The translations under genes and the position numbers were made by a program. From contig NZ_AP022593.1 in NCBI RefSeq assembly GCF_010731815.2, positions 3,162,001 to 3,226,000 on the forward strand: a stretch of 64,000 nt of DNA. Direction: 5' to 3'. The stretch comes from Mycolicibacterium arabiense. GTDB taxonomy: Bacteria > Actinomycetota > Actinomycetes > Mycobacteriales > Mycobacteriaceae. How positions within the stretch are numbered: the first letter of the stretch is position 1; each line of letters starts with the position of its first letter. Below the pieces are notes generated by a model. The model saw nothing but the letters and a program-made list of their open reading frames with translations. It was not told the DNA's origin and did no database searches. Shown here in pieces: positions 52,885 to 62,056 of this stretch.

Positions 52885-53811
52885 CTACCCGTCGATCTCA
52901 CGCATCAACGCGCGGGTGCGTGCCCGGCCTTCGGGCGACGTGTCGAACACGGCGCCCACGAACTCGTCGACCCCGGCAGATTCGAGTTCCTCGATCCGGC
53001 CGCGCACGGTGTCCTCGTCGCCGATGATCGCCGCGTCCTCGGGACCGGCGAATCCCTCGCGGTCCAGCATCGCCCGGTAGGACGGCAGCTGGCCGTACAT
53101 CGCGAACTGCTCGGCAGCCTGCTTGCGCGCGCCGTCGACGTCGTCGGTGACGCTGATCGGCAGGGCCGCCACCACCCGGACGTCGCTCTCGGCCCGGCCC
53201 GCGTCGGCGGCGGCCTGGCGCAGCGTCGGCGTGACGTGCCCGGCCAGTGTCGCGGGCCCCGTCATCCAGGTGCAGGTGCCGGACGTGCGACGCCCGGCGA
53301 TCTTCAGCAGCTGCGGACCGAGGGCCGCGATGTAGACGTCGGGCTCCGGCGCGCCGGGGACCATCAGCGCACCGCGGGTGGTGGTGATCTCGCCGGTGAC
53401 GTCGGCGGGCTGACCGGCCAGCAGCGGCAGCAGGCCGTCGAGGAACTCGTTGAGCCTGCGCACCGGCCTGTCCCACGGGATGCCCCACATGCCCTCGGTG
53501 ACGGCCTGGTGCGTCATGCCGAGGCCCAGGGTGAACCGGCCGCCGGACGCGAGGCTCGTCGTCAGCGCGCGCTGCGCCATCTGCATCGGGTGCTGATTCT
53601 GGATCGGCACCACACCGCTGGCCACCTCGATGGTGTCGACCTCACGCAGTGCCACCGCCACGATGGCGAGAAGGTCTGGCTCGTAAGGCAATTGGCTCAT
53701 CCAGATGCGGCGGAAACCCTCGTCGCGCAGCATCGACAGGTTCTCGATCGTCGCGTCGATCGGCGATGCGCTGCCCGCATCCTTGAGCTGTCCAAACATA
53801 CTGACCTGCAT
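52885..53811 (-). CDS. LLM-class F420-dependent oxidoreductase
   Basis: 308 residues of the luciferase-like (TIM-barrel) family: MQVSMFGQLKDAGSA at the start, RRIWMSQLPYEPDLLAIVAV, VASGVVPIQNQHPMQMAQRA, FTLGLGMTHQAV and DVYIAALGPQLLKIAGRR, which is the usual cofactor region of mycobacterial F420-type members. They reduce or oxidise small organic molecules with F420. ATG at 53809-53811 was chosen because AAGGAG lies ten bases upstream; the frame continues further upstream but across the divergent transporter gene. It shares a 42-base gap with that gene. Confidence 0.86.
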   Translation of the reverse strand: MQVSMFGQLKDAGSASPIDATIENLSMLRDEGFRRIWMSQLPYEPDLLAIVAVALREVDTIEVASGVVPIQNQHPMQMAQRALTTSLASGGRFTLGLGMTHQAVTEGMWGIPWDRPVRRLNEFLDGLLPLLAGQPADVTGEITTTRGALMVPGAPEPDVYIAALGPQLLKIAGRRTSGTCTWMTGPATLAGHVTPTLRQAAADAGRAESDVRVVAALPISVTDDVDGARKQAAEQFAMYGQLPSYRAMLDREGFAGPEDAAIIGDEDTVRGRIEELESAGVDEFVGAVFDTSPEGRARTRALMREIDG

Positions 53812-53853
53812 GACCCACACGCTCCTTCGTGATCGTCCCCCGAGCATCGAACC

Positions 53854-54975
53854 ATGACGACCGAACTCGCCCGACTGCAGAACTTCGGGCCGAACTGGTT
53901 CGCGTCGGTGATGGGCACCGGGATCGTGGCCACCGCTGGCGCGACGCTGCCGATCCACGTCCCCGGGCTGCACGTCTTCTCGCGGTGCGTCTGGGTGGTC
54001 GCGGCGGTCCTGCTGATCGTGTTGATCGTCGCGGTGACCGTCCAGTGGGTCCGACACCCGACGGTGGCGCGCGGGCACGTGCACAACCCGCAGATGGCGC
54101 ACTTCTACGGCGCCGCACCGATGGCGTTCATGACGGTCGGCGCGGGCGCGCTGCTCGTTGGCCACGACCTAATCGGCGAGCGCTTGGCCGTCGACCTCGC
54201 GTGGGTGCTGTGGACCACCGGGACGCTCGGCGGGCTCTTCACCGCCATCTCGATCCCCTACCTGATGTTCACCGAGATCAACGTCGGACCGGATGCGGCG
54301 TTCGGCGGCTGGCTCATGCCCGTCGTGCCGCCGATGGTGTCCGCGGCAGGCGGCGCGCTGCTCATCCCGCACATGGCGCCGGGCACGGGCCGCGAGACGA
54401 TGCTCTACGGCTGCTACGCGATGTTCGGGCTGTCACTGGTCGCGGCGCTGATCATCATCTCGATGATCTGGAGCCGACTCGCGCACTACGGGACGTCGGG
54501 CACGGCGCGCGTGCCGACGCTGTGGATCGTGCTGGGACCGCTGGGGCAGGGCATCACCGCGGCCGGCCTGCTGGGCACCCAAGCCGCACTCGCGGTGCCG
54601 CCGGAGCTGGCGACCGGGATGGCGATCTTCTCGGTGCTGTTCGGGGTACCGGTGTGGGGCTTCGCCGTGCTGTGGATCGCGTTGGCCACCGCCCTGACGG
54701 TGCGCACCATGCGCCGCGGCATGCCGTTCGCGTTGACCTGGTGGAGTCTGACGTTCCCGGTCGGCACCTTCGTCACGGGGACCACCCAATTGGCGGTGCA
54801 CACCGGGCTGCCGGCGTTCCACGTCGCCGCGGGCGTGGCGTACGCGTGTCTGCTGTGTACCTGGGGGTTGGTGACCGTGCGGACCATGCGCGGCAGCGTG
54901 GGCGGGAGCCTGTTCCAGCCGCCTGCGTCCGCGGGCCCGATCACGGCCAAGAAGGACCAGCCGGCGGGGAATTAG
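53854..54975 (+). CDS. TDT/SLAC1-family transporter (TehA-like)
   Basis: 373 residues, about ten membrane helices. NFGPNWFASVMGTGIVATAGA at the start, HFYGAAPMAFMTVGAGALL and WWSLTFPVGTFVTGTTQLAV near the end are hallmarks of the tellurite-resistance/dicarboxylate transporter (TDT) family, which includes TehA and plant SLAC1 anion channels. Members conduct small anions or dicarboxylates or export sulfite. Direct substrate evidence is absent here. ATG at 53854. A leaderless-type -10 for the next gene overlaps its stop. Confidence 0.87.
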   Translation: MTTELARLQNFGPNWFASVMGTGIVATAGATLPIHVPGLHVFSRCVWVVAAVLLIVLIVAVTVQWVRHPTVARGHVHNPQMAHFYGAAPMAFMTVGAGALLVGHDLIGERLAVDLAWVLWTTGTLGGLFTAISIPYLMFTEINVGPDAAFGGWLMPVVPPMVSAAGGALLIPHMAPGTGRETMLYGCYAMFGLSLVAALIIISMIWSRLAHYGTSGTARVPTLWIVLGPLGQGITAAGLLGTQAALAVPPELATGMAIFSVLFGVPVWGFAVLWIALATALTVRTMRRGMPFALTWWSLTFPVGTFVTGTTQLAVHTGLPAFHVAAGVAYACLLCTWGLVTVRTMRGSVGGSLFQPPASAGPITAKKDQPAGN

Positions 54976-54978
54976 GGT
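54973..54978 (+). promoter_or_regulatory. Candidate -10 box (TAGGGT) for the leaderless MOSC gene
   Basis: TAGGGT overlaps the stop of the transporter gene, fits TANNNT and ends six bases before the ATG at 54985. No Shine-Dalgarno lies between, as expected for a leaderless message. Confidence 0.35.
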
Positions 54979-54984
54979 GCGTGC

Positions 54985-55803
54985 ATGAGTTCCACCCAGC
55001 AGCCGTCCGTGGGAAGCCTCTACCGCTACCCGGTGAAGTCGATGCTCGGCGAGACCGTCGACGCCCTCGACGTCGACGATCGGGGAGCGAGAGGCGACCG
55101 GCAGTGGGCGCTCGTCGACGACGTCACCGGCCGGGTGGCCAGCGCCAAGCAGGCCCGGCTGTGGCGCACGCTGCTGACGTGCAGTGCCCGCCTGGACGAC
55201 GGCCGCGTGCTCATCTCGCTGCCCGACGGGTCGACGGTGACGGCCGGCGAGGACGGCGTCGACGACGTGCTGTCGGAGTTCCTGGCGCGGCGGGTTCGCA
55301 TGTCCGACAGCCGCGAGGAGGGCGCGTCGCTGGAGCGCGCCGACCCGGACCAGGTGCTCGATCAAGGGGTGGACGCGGAGGTCGACGCGCCGCTGCTGGA
55401 GTTGGCCGAGGCGACGCCGGGTGACTCGTTCGTCGACTTCGCGCCGCTGCACGTGATCACGACCGCGACGCTGAACCACATCGGGATCGAAGCGCAGCGC
55501 TACCGGCCCAACGTGGTGATCGAGACGCCGCCCGGCTATCCGCCCTACACCGAGAACGAATGGACGGGACGCACGCTCGTGCTGGGTTCCGCTCGCCTGA
55601 CCGCACTGGGGCCGACACCGCGCTGCGTGGTGCCGACCCTCGAACACGGCCGACTCGGCCGGGCACCGCAGGCACTGCGGACCCCGGCGGTCGAGAACCG
55701 GGTCCAGTCGTTCGACTTCGGGGAGCTGCCGTGCGCTGGGTCGTACGTCGCGGTGGCGGTGCCGGGGACCCTGCGGGTCGGCACGCCGTTCACGGTGGAC
55801 TGA
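54985..55803 (+). CDS. MOSC domain protein with N-terminal beta-barrel domain
   Basis: 272 residues. N-terminal MOSC_N barrel (VGSLYRYPVKSMLGETVDAL, DRQWALVDDVTGRVASAK) and C-terminal MOSC domain (FVDFAPLHVITTATLNHIG, YRPNVVIETPPGYP, GPTPRCVVPTLEHG), where the cysteine in TPRCVVPT is the conserved ligand for the molybdenum cofactor sulfur. Such proteins handle Mo cofactor or reduce N-hydroxylated compounds (mARC/YiiM-like). ATG at 54985, nine bases after the transporter stop. A hairpin terminator follows 37 bases downstream. Confidence 0.86.
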   Translation: MSSTQQPSVGSLYRYPVKSMLGETVDALDVDDRGARGDRQWALVDDVTGRVASAKQARLWRTLLTCSARLDDGRVLISLPDGSTVTAGEDGVDDVLSEFLARRVRMSDSREEGASLERADPDQVLDQGVDAEVDAPLLELAEATPGDSFVDFAPLHVITTATLNHIGIEAQRYRPNVVIETPPGYPPYTENEWTGRTLVLGSARLTALGPTPRCVVPTLEHGRLGRAPQALRTPAVENRVQSFDFGELPCAGSYVAVAVPGTLRVGTPFTVD

Positions 55804-55839
55804 GCCACCTGGAGAACGGGCCCGGAAAAGATAAGTGCC

Positions 55840-55879
55840 CCGTGTTGCCGTCGGGTCGGGGGGTCAGACGGCAACACGG
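55840..55879. terminator. Bidirectional hairpin between the MOSC gene and fadA2
   Basis: CCGTGTTGCCGTC (55840-55852) pairs perfectly with GACGGCAACACGG (55867-55879) over a 14-base loop. It stands between two converging genes and can end both transcripts. Confidence 0.65.
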
Positions 55880-55950
55880 AGCTATCAGGTACATCGGTAC
55901 GTCTTCCGTGGGCGTTACAGACCCTCGGAAGTTTTTTCCGACTTTTCTTC

Positions 55951-57252
55951 CTAGGCCTCGAGGATGGCGGTGACGCCCTGGCCGCCGGCCGCGCAGATCG
56001 AGATCAGACCGCGCACGGGCTGCCCAGTCTCCTTCTTCTTCTCCGCCAGCTGCTTCGCGAGCTGCGCGACGATCCGGCCACCGGTGGCGGCGAACGGGTG
56101 CCCAGCCGCCAGTGACGAGCCGTTGACGTTGAGCTTCGAGCGGTCGATGCTCCCCAATGCCGCGTCCAGGCCGAGGCGGCCCTTGCAGTACTCGTCGGAC
56201 TCCCACGCGGCGAGCGTCGCCAGCACCACCGACGCGAAAGCCTCGTGGATCTCGTAGTAGTCGAAGTCCTGCAGCGTGAGGCCGTTGCGGGCCAGCAGAC
56301 GCGGCACCGCGTACGTGGGCGCCATCAGCAGACCGTCGGGGCCGTTGACGTAGTCGACCGCAGCGGTCTCGCCGTCGACGAAGTAGGCCAGGACGGGCAG
56401 GTTGCGCTCGGCCGCCCACTCCTCGGTCGACAGCAGTGTCACCGATGCCCCGTCGGTCAGCGGCGTCGAGTTGCCCGCGGTCATCGTCGCGTCGCCGTTC
56501 TTGACGCCGAACACCGGCTTGAGTTTGGCGAGCTTCTCGGCCGACGAGTCGGCACGCAGGTTGTTGTCGCGGTAGAGCCCCAGGAACGGCGTGACCAGGT
56601 CGTCGAAGAAGCCCCGGTCGTAGGCGGCGGCCATGTTCTGGTGGCTGGCGGCGGCCAGTTCGTCCTGGTCGACGCGCTTGACGCCCATCTCCTTGGCGGT
56701 GATGGCGGCGTGCTCGCCCATCGACAGGCCGGTGCGGGGTTCGCCGTTGGTGGGGATCTCGACGCCGACGGCGGCGGGCAGCTTGCCGACGAGCTTGAGC
56801 CGGTCGACGTTCGACTTGGCGCGGCGCAGGCCCAGCAGCACGCGGCGCAGGTCGTCGCCGAAGGCGATCGGCGCATCCGAGGTGGTGTCGACGCCACCGG
56901 CCGCGCCGGAGTCGTACTGGCCGAGCGCGATGCCGTTGGCCACCGCGATCGTCGACTGCAGGCCGGTGCCACACGCCTGCTGCAGGTCGTAGGCCGGCGT
57001 GTGTGGGTTGAGCGCCGAGCCCAGCACGCACTCGCGCATCAGGTTGAAGTCGCGGCTGTGCTTGAGCACCGCACCACCGACGACGGCGCCGAGGCGCTCG
57101 CCCTCGAGGTGGAAGCGGTCGATGAGTCCACCCAGGACGGCGGTGAACATGTCCTGGTTGGAGGCGTTGGCGTAAGCACCGTCGGAACGGGCGAACGGAA
57201 TGCGATTGCCGCCGAGAATGGCTACTCGCCGGGCGGTCTTGTTCTCTGCCAC
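55951..57252 (-). CDS. fadA2: Acetyl-CoA acetyltransferase / 3-ketoacyl-CoA thiolase FadA2
   Basis: 433 residues of the thiolase family. Nucleophilic Cys in DLQQACGTGLQS; the C-terminal active-site blocks are NVNGSSLAAGHPFAATGGR (His) and SICAAGGQGVTAILEA (second Cys). Highly similar in reading to M. tuberculosis FadA2 (Rv0243), including GGNRIPFARSDGAYANASNQ. GTG at 57250-57252 gives the same N-terminal position as Rv0243 and has GAGGT upstream. It cleaves 3-ketoacyl-CoA in beta-oxidation and is divergent from fabG4, sharing a 157-base promoter region with the TTACTN5GTAA operator. Confidence 0.93.
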   Translation of the reverse strand: MAENKTARRVAILGGNRIPFARSDGAYANASNQDMFTAVLGGLIDRFHLEGERLGAVVGGAVLKHSRDFNLMRECVLGSALNPHTPAYDLQQACGTGLQSTIAVANGIALGQYDSGAAGGVDTTSDAPIAFGDDLRRVLLGLRRAKSNVDRLKLVGKLPAAVGVEIPTNGEPRTGLSMGEHAAITAKEMGVKRVDQDELAAASHQNMAAAYDRGFFDDLVTPFLGLYRDNNLRADSSAEKLAKLKPVFGVKNGDATMTAGNSTPLTDGASVTLLSTEEWAAERNLPVLAYFVDGETAAVDYVNGPDGLLMAPTYAVPRLLARNGLTLQDFDYYEIHEAFASVVLATLAAWESDEYCKGRLGLDAALGSIDRSKLNVNGSSLAAGHPFAATGGRIVAQLAKQLAEKKKETGQPVRGLISICAAGGQGVTAILEA

Positions 57253-57338
57253 GTCTACCTCGCTAGTTCCATGAGTTCGGTTTGGTTCTGAATGGCGCGG
57301 GTCATCAGAGGTGTCGAGGGTCATACTACCCACCGTTA

Positions 57339-57352
57339 TTACTCAGGAGTAA
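57339..57352. promoter_or_regulatory. TetR-type operator candidate TTACT-N5-GTAA between fadA2 and fabG4
   Basis: TTACTCAGGAGTAA contains perfect six-base arms TTACTC/GAGTAA with two bases between. It lies in the middle of the divergent fadA2/fabG4 region, and its TTACTN5GTAA pattern recurs at the fadE5 promoter (49751-49764). Confidence 0.55.
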
Positions 57353-57409
57353 GTTCGGTGCTCGAGACCGAGCATTCCTCACGCACGTCCATTCGAAAGG
57401 TTCAGCGAA

Positions 57410-58762
57410 GTGGCTAGCGACCTGTTCTCCCAAGTGGTCAACTCAGGGCCCGGTTCGTTCCTGGCCAAGCAACTCGGCGTACCGCAGCCCGAGGAGTTGC
57501 GACGCTACAAGGCAGGTGAGCCGGCACTGGCCGGATCCCTCCTGATCGGCGGCGAGGGCCGGGTGACCGAACCCCTGCGCGCCGCCCTGGCCGACGACTA
57601 CGAGGTCGTGAGCAACAACATCGGCGGACGCTGGGCCGACAAGTTCGGCGGGCTGGTGTTCGACGCCACGGGCATCACCACCCCCGAGGGGCTCAAGGCC
57701 CTGCACGAGTTCTTCACCCCCGTCCTGCGCAACCTCGGCCCGAGCGGACGCGTCGTCGTCATCGGCACCACCCCGGAAGAGGCCGCAGGGGTCGACGAGC
57801 GCATCGCCCAGCGCGCACTCGAGGGCTTCACCCGGTCGCTCGGCAAGGAACTTCAGCACGGCGCGACCGTCGGCCTGGTGTACCTGTCGGCCGACGCCAA
57901 GCCCGACGTGAGCGGCCTCGAGTCGACCGTCCGCTTCCTGCTCTCGGCCAAGTCGGCCTACGTCGACGGTCAGGTGTTCTACGTCGGCGGCGCCGATTCC
58001 ACGCCGCCCGCCGACTGGGACAAGCCGCTGGCGGGCAAGGTGGCACTGGTCACCGGCGCGGCGCGCGGCATCGGCGCCGAGATCGCCAAGGTGTTCGCAC
58101 GCGACGGCGCCAAGGTCGTGGCGATCGACGTCGAGCAGGCCGCCGAGGCGCTGGCCGAGACGGCGACGAAGGTCGGCGGTACCGCGTTGACGCTCGACGT
58201 CACCGCCCCCGACGCCGTCGACCGGATCGTCGAGCACCTGCGCGAGCACTATGACGGCAAGGCCGACGTCCTGGTCAACAACGCAGGCATTACCCGCGAC
58301 AAGCTGCTGGCGAACATGGACGACGCCCGCTGGGATTCGGTGCTCGCAGTGAATCTGCTTGCGCCGCAGCGCCTCGCGGAGGGGCTCGTCGAGAAGGGTG
58401 CGATCGGCGAGGGTGGCCGCATCGTCGGACTGTCGTCGATGGCGGGCATCGCGGGCAACCGCGGCCAGACCAACTACGCCGCCACCAAGGCCGGCATGAT
58501 CGGCATGACCCAGGCGCTGGCACCCGTGCTGGCCGAGAAGGGCATCACCATCAACGCCGTCGCCCCCGGGTTCATCGAGACCAAGATGACCGACGCGATC
58601 CCGCTCGCAACGCGCGAGGTCGGCCGTCGGCTCAACTCGCTGTTCCAGGGCGGCAAGCCGGTCGACGTCGCCGAGGCCATCGCGTACTTTGCGAGCCCCG
58701 CGTCGAATGCCGTCACCGGCAACACGATTCGGGTGTGCGGCCAGGCGTGGCTCGGCGCATGA
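57410..58762 (+). CDS. fabG4: High-molecular-weight 3-ketoacyl-reductase FabG4
   Basis: 450 residues, as in Rv0242c. The N-terminal part (about 1-200) is a flavodoxin-like domain without catalytic motif, typical of HMwFabG. The C-terminal SDR domain has the nucleotide loop [35 protein letters not shown], Ser in [10 protein letters not shown] and YAATK, ending [17 protein letters not shown]. It reduces 3-ketoacyl-CoA or -ACP with NADH. GTG start. Its stop TGA overlaps the htdX ATG (ATGA), so the two are translationally coupled and form a ketoreductase-dehydratase pair. Confidence 0.94.
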   Translation: MASDLFSQVVNSGPGSFLAKQLGVPQPEELRRYKAGEPALAGSLLIGGEGRVTEPLRAALADDYEVVSNNIGGRWADKFGGLVFDATGITTPEGLKALHEFFTPVLRNLGPSGRVVVIGTTPEEAAGVDERIAQRALEGFTRSLGKELQHGATVGLVYLSADAKPDVSGLESTVRFLLSAKSAYVDGQVFYVGGADSTPPADWDKPLAGKVALVTGAARGIGAEIAKVFARDGAKVVAIDVEQAAEALAETATKVGGTALTLDVTAPDAVDRIVEHLREHYDGKADVLVNNAGITRDKLLANMDDARWDSVLAVNLLAPQRLAEGLVEKGAIGEGGRIVGLSSMAGIAGNRGQTNYAATKAGMIGMTQALAPVLAEKGITINAVAPGFIETKMTDAIPLATREVGRRLNSLFQGGKPVDVAEAIAYFASPASNAVTGNTIRVCGQAWLGA

Positions 58763-59610
58763 CCCCCACGGAACAGCCCAGCGGGCTCGCCAACATGGTT
58801 CGCGCGGCAGCGGGCGCCCTGCCACTCGTCCGGCGCGGCGACACGCTGCCGACCAGGACGGTGAACGTCGAGGGCCTGGCGATCGACGGTGCCAACGTCG
58901 CCGCGTACGCGAACGTGACGGGTCTGCGGTTCGGTGACACCGTGCCGCTCACCTATCCGTTCGCGCTGACGTTCCCGTCGGTCATGTCACTGGTCAGTGG
59001 CTTCGACTTCCCGTTTGCCGCAATGGGTTCGGTGCACGTGGAGAATCACATCACGCAGTACCGGCCGATCGCGGTGACCGACGTCGTCGACGTGACCGTC
59101 CACGCGGAGAACCTGCGCGAGCACCGCAAGGGCCTGCTGGTCGACGTGATCACCGACGTCAACGTCGGCAACGACAACGTGTGGCACCAGGTCACCACGT
59201 TCCTGCACCAGCAGAAGACCAGCCTGTCCGACGAGCCGCGCACCGAACCCAAGAAGCAACCGAAGCTGCCGCCGCCCAACGCGATCCTGAAGATCACCCC
59301 CGCCCAGATCCGGCACTACGCGTCGGTCAGCGGTGACCACAACCCGATCCACACCAGCTCCATCGGCGCCAAGCTGTTCGGCTTCCCGACGGCGATCGCA
59401 CACGGGATGTTCAGTGCCGCAGCCGTTCTCGGCAACGTCGAGGCGCAGGTGCCCGACGCGGTGAAGTACTCGGTGCGGTTCGGCAAGCCGATCACGCTGC
59501 CCGCCAGCGCCGGGTTGTACGTCGACCGCAGCGGCGACGCGTGGGAGCTGACGCTGCGCCACCTCGGCAAGGGCTATCCACACCTCACGGGCACGCTCGA
59601 CCCGCTCTAG
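58759..59610 (+). CDS. htdX: 3-hydroxyacyl dehydratase HtdX (MaoC-like)
   Basis: 283 residues with a double hot-dog arrangement. The C-terminal MaoC-like half carries the hydratase-2 motif [19 protein letters not shown] (Asp and His catalytic) and [15 protein letters not shown]. The N-terminal half (about 30-150) is the non-catalytic hot-dog. It corresponds to Rv0241c/HtdX, which dehydrates 3-hydroxyacyl thioesters in fatty-acid elongation or hydrates enoyl-CoA. Overlaps fabG4 by ATGA and ends in a four-base overlap with the convergent TetR gene. Confidence 0.93.
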   Translation: MTPTEQPSGLANMVRAAAGALPLVRRGDTLPTRTVNVEGLAIDGANVAAYANVTGLRFGDTVPLTYPFALTFPSVMSLVSGFDFPFAAMGSVHVENHITQYRPIAVTDVVDVTVHAENLREHRKGLLVDVITDVNVGNDNVWHQVTTFLHQQKTSLSDEPRTEPKKQPKLPPPNAILKITPAQIRHYASVSGDHNPIHTSSIGAKLFGFPTAIAHGMFSAAAVLGNVEAQVPDAVKYSVRFGKPITLPASAGLYVDRSGDAWELTLRHLGKGYPHLTGTLDPL

Positions 59611-60212
59611 TGCGCGTGGTCGCTGGGCCTACCCTTGAGCCCGCGCCAGAACAGGTTGATCATCAGCTCCGCGGCGTCGTGGACGTCGGTGTCCCCGGTG
59701 CTGACCCGGTTGGCGACGGCCTCGCCCGCACCCACCAGCGCGACGGCCATCATGTCGAAGTCCATGTCGGGGTCGGGGTGGCGCGTGCCGGACAGTAGCA
59801 GCCTGCCGACCAGGTCGATCATGCGCTCGCGGCCCTCGCGCACGGTGTGAGCGAACGCCTGCGAGCTGGTGGCCTGGGTGTAGAGCACGATCCACGACGC
59901 CCGGTTCTCGTCGATGTAGCTCAGGAAGGCCACCACCGCCGTACGGAGCAGGTCCCTGGCGGGTTGGGTGAAGTCGATGCCTGCGCGCACCGTCTCGACG
60001 AAACGCGCCAGCTCACGATCCAGGCAGGCACCGAACAGCTCCTCCTTGGAGCCGTAGTACAGGTACAGCATCGGCTTGGAGATCTCGGCCTGTGCGGCGA
60101 TCGCGTCCATCGACGTCTCGTGATAGCCGTTGATGCTGAACATCTGCACCGCGGCGTCGAGCATCTGCTGCTCACGCACCGCGCGCGGTAACCGCTTCGT
60201 CCCTCCAGCCAT
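59607..60212 (-). CDS. TetR-family transcriptional regulator
   Basis: 201 residues. The HTH is at about 12-58 (REQQMLDAAVQMFSINGYHE, then SMDAIAAQAEISKPMLYLYY and GSKEELF). The C-terminal ligand domain has WIVLYTQATSSQAFAHTV and ends in DAAELMINLFWRGLKG. It lies at the position of M. tuberculosis Rv0238, next to the fabG4-htdX pair, and is the nearest candidate for a factor binding TTACTN5GTAA at the fadE5 and fadA2/fabG4 promoters. ATG at 60210-60212. Ligand unknown, perhaps an acyl-CoA. Confidence 0.9.
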   Translation of the reverse strand: MAGGTKRLPRAVREQQMLDAAVQMFSINGYHETSMDAIAAQAEISKPMLYLYYGSKEELFGACLDRELARFVETVRAGIDFTQPARDLLRTAVVAFLSYIDENRASWIVLYTQATSSQAFAHTVREGRERMIDLVGRLLLSGTRHPDPDMDFDMMAVALVGAGEAVANRVSTGDTDVHDAAELMINLFWRGLKGRPSDHAH

Positions 60213-60268
60213 CCCAACAGGGTAAGCAATGCGAGCCGTGACGACCCGCCGCGACGGTGCCGGTCAGC

Positions 60269-61123
60269 TCAGGGCAGCAGTTCGGCGCGGCGCTGCTGCT
60301 CCCACAGCGCCATCCGGGTGCGGGCCGGTTCGCCGATGGCGTCCATGACCAGGGGGATCAGCAACTCCGTGAGCAGGAAGCCCGCGGCCATGCTCTGGTA
60401 CACCGTGCCGACGGTGCTCGACGCCGCCAGCACCACCTCGGCGTCGGGCGCCACCGGGCAGGCCAGATCGTCGGTGATCAGCACCACGGTCGCGCCTGCA
60501 CGATGCACTGCTGCGGCGAGATCTGCGGCGCTGCGCTGGTATCGGTGGTAGTCGAACAGCACGACGACGTCGCGGCGGGTCAGCTCCATCATCGAGCCGA
60601 GGTCGCGCCCGCGCGGATCGGTCAGCAACCGCACCCCCGGCCGCAGCTGCTCGAGGTGGGCGGCCAGGTGAGCGGCCAACAGGTGCGAGAACCGTCCGCC
60701 GTGCAGGTGCACGGGACGCCCGGCGTCCGACAGCAGGGCCACCGCGGCGTCGAGCGCCGGCTCGGGCAGCATCGCGAGTGTCTCTAGCGCGCGGTCGTTC
60801 TGTCCGCGGGCCTGTCGCAGCAGGCGGTCGAGCAAACCACCAGCCGCGGGTGCGTCCGGCAGGCGCGTGATCGGACCGCTGGACTGGGCGGTCAGCTCCG
60901 CGCGCAACGCGACCTGCAGGCCTGCGAAGCCGTCGTAGCCGAGCGACTGGGCGAACCGCAGCACCGTGGGTGGGCTGACGTCGGCGCGCTCGGCAAGCCG
61001 TGCGGCACTGGCCAGCCCGGCGCTCGGGTAGTCGGCGAGCAGCGCCCGCCCCACCCGGCGCTCGGCCTTGCTGAGCGACGAGAGCGCGGCGCTGGCACGC
61101 GCGGCCACGCTCTCCTCGGACAT
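60269..61123 (-). CDS. MurR/RpiR-family transcriptional regulator with SIS domain
   Basis: 284 residues. N-terminal HTH_6 domain (AALSSLSKAERRVGRALLAD, LAERADVSPPTVLRFAQSLG), C-terminal SIS sugar-isomerase-like domain (about 125-265; RPVHLHGGRFSHLLAAHLA, VVVLFDYHRYQRSAADLAAA, ATVVLITDD), which usually senses phosphosugars but in actinobacteria also other metabolites. ATG at 61121-61123 was chosen as GGAAGA precedes it; a TTG three codons upstream would overlap the glutamine amidotransferase stop. Five bases separate it from that gene, so both form one operon divergent from the glutamine-synthetase-like gene. Confidence 0.88.
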   Translation of the reverse strand: MSEESVAARASAALSSLSKAERRVGRALLADYPSAGLASAARLAERADVSPPTVLRFAQSLGYDGFAGLQVALRAELTAQSSGPITRLPDAPAAGGLLDRLLRQARGQNDRALETLAMLPEPALDAAVALLSDAGRPVHLHGGRFSHLLAAHLAAHLEQLRPGVRLLTDPRGRDLGSMMELTRRDVVVLFDYHRYQRSAADLAAAVHRAGATVVLITDDLACPVAPDAEVVLAASSTVGTVYQSMAAGFLLTELLIPLVMDAIGEPARTRMALWEQQRRAELLP

Positions 61124-61128
61124 CGCGG

Positions 61129-61929
61129 TCAATCTTCCACGAGGGAATGCTGCGTCATCGACAGGTCGCTCAGTGCGATCGCGGTGACGCACTCCGGCGG
61201 CAGCGGTTCCCAGGCCAGATCGCCGAAGCCGGTCGACCCGACCACCAGGGTCTCGGGCGTGGGACGGGCCACCCGCAGCGCGAAGTAGTCCTCGAGGTGC
61301 TCGGCGGGCAGCTCCGCGGCGGTGATCTCCTCGATGTCCTCGTCGAGCAGCCGGCTGTGGGCGTGGGCGTGCACCACGATCAGCTGGTCCTCGCCGAGCA
61401 GCAGCGCGTTGAGGCTCGCGTCGGGGTAGATCTCGCGCAGTCGCGCCACTGCGCGGCGGACGGCCTCGGCGAGAGTCGGCGCGTCGCGGCGACACTGGCG
61501 GATCAAGCCGAAGTAGCGCTCGCTGTCGGTGGTGCCCTTTAGCGACGCCGCCACGCCCGGATCGAGGAGTTCCTCGAGGGGGCCCATGGGCTTGATCGAG
61601 CCGTTGTGCGCCATGGCGATGCCGTCGGCGACGAAGGGGTGGGAGTTCTGCGGCTGCACGGCAAGACCATTGGTCGCCCAGCGCAGGTGAACCATCGCGG
61701 CGGCCGATCGCCGCTCACCCGTCGCCGCGGCGAATTCCATGTCGTGCAACGCGCTGCCTGCCGAGACGATTGCCTCCGGTTCGGCCCCTGCGGTCCGGCC
61801 CAGGAACGCCGCACCCCAGCCGTCGCCGTGGACCTTGGTCAGCGCGAGGAAGTCGTCGAGCACCTCGCCTCCGACGGCGTCGACGACGGAGATCGGAGAC
61901 GAGGACACGACACCCAGCAGTCGACACAT
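61129..61929 (-). CDS. Class II glutamine amidotransferase (YafJ/Dug3-like)
   Basis: 266 residues with the Ntn-hydrolase start M-C-RLLGVVSS, where Cys2 becomes the N-terminal nucleophile after Met removal. Family blocks: HGDGWGAAFLG, MVHLRWATNGLAVQPQNSHPF, IAMAHNGSIKPMG and TTDSERYFGLI. No synthetase or isomerase domain is attached, so it belongs to the stand-alone class that releases ammonia from glutamine or hydrolyses gamma-glutamyl compounds. Together with the glutamine-synthetase-like ligase across the divergent promoter it suggests gamma-glutamyl chemistry: one enzyme makes the gamma-glutamyl amide, the other opens it. Operon with the RpiR-type regulator. Confidence 0.87.
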   Translation of the reverse strand: MCRLLGVVSSSPISVVDAVGGEVLDDFLALTKVHGDGWGAAFLGRTAGAEPEAIVSAGSALHDMEFAAATGERRSAAAMVHLRWATNGLAVQPQNSHPFVADGIAMAHNGSIKPMGPLEELLDPGVAASLKGTTDSERYFGLIRQCRRDAPTLAEAVRRAVARLREIYPDASLNALLLGEDQLIVVHAHAHSRLLDEDIEEITAAELPAEHLEDYFALRVARPTPETLVVGSTGFGDLAWEPLPPECVTAIALSDLSMTQHSLVED

Positions 61930-61982
61930 AGGGGCATCCTCCGGTCCGAGATTTAACGAATCAATCTTAATCCGCCGAATTT

Positions 61983-62000
61983 AAACATTCTGAAACATTC
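61983..62000. promoter_or_regulatory. Direct repeats AAACATTC in the AT-rich divergent promoter
   Basis: AAACATTC occurs at 61983-61990 and 61993-62000, ten bases apart, so on the same DNA face. The surrounding 61945-62010 is the most AT-rich stretch of the neighbourhood, between the divergent amidotransferase and ligase genes. A site for the RpiR-type regulator or GlnR (GAAAC half-site present) is possible. Confidence 0.35.
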
Positions 62001-62056
62001 ATGACATAGCTTTCACGCAGACTTACGTTGCGATCCACTGCGCGGAAGGGTGTCGA

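Noticed and set aside
53812..54165. N-terminal extension of the LLM oxidoreductase frame
   Set aside because: It would overlap the divergent TDT transporter gene; AAGGAG supports the start at 53811.
61940..62040. A full GlnR box before the GS-like ligase
   Set aside because: GAAAC is present, but the spacing to GTNAC-like partners does not fit the consensus well, so only the direct repeats were reported.
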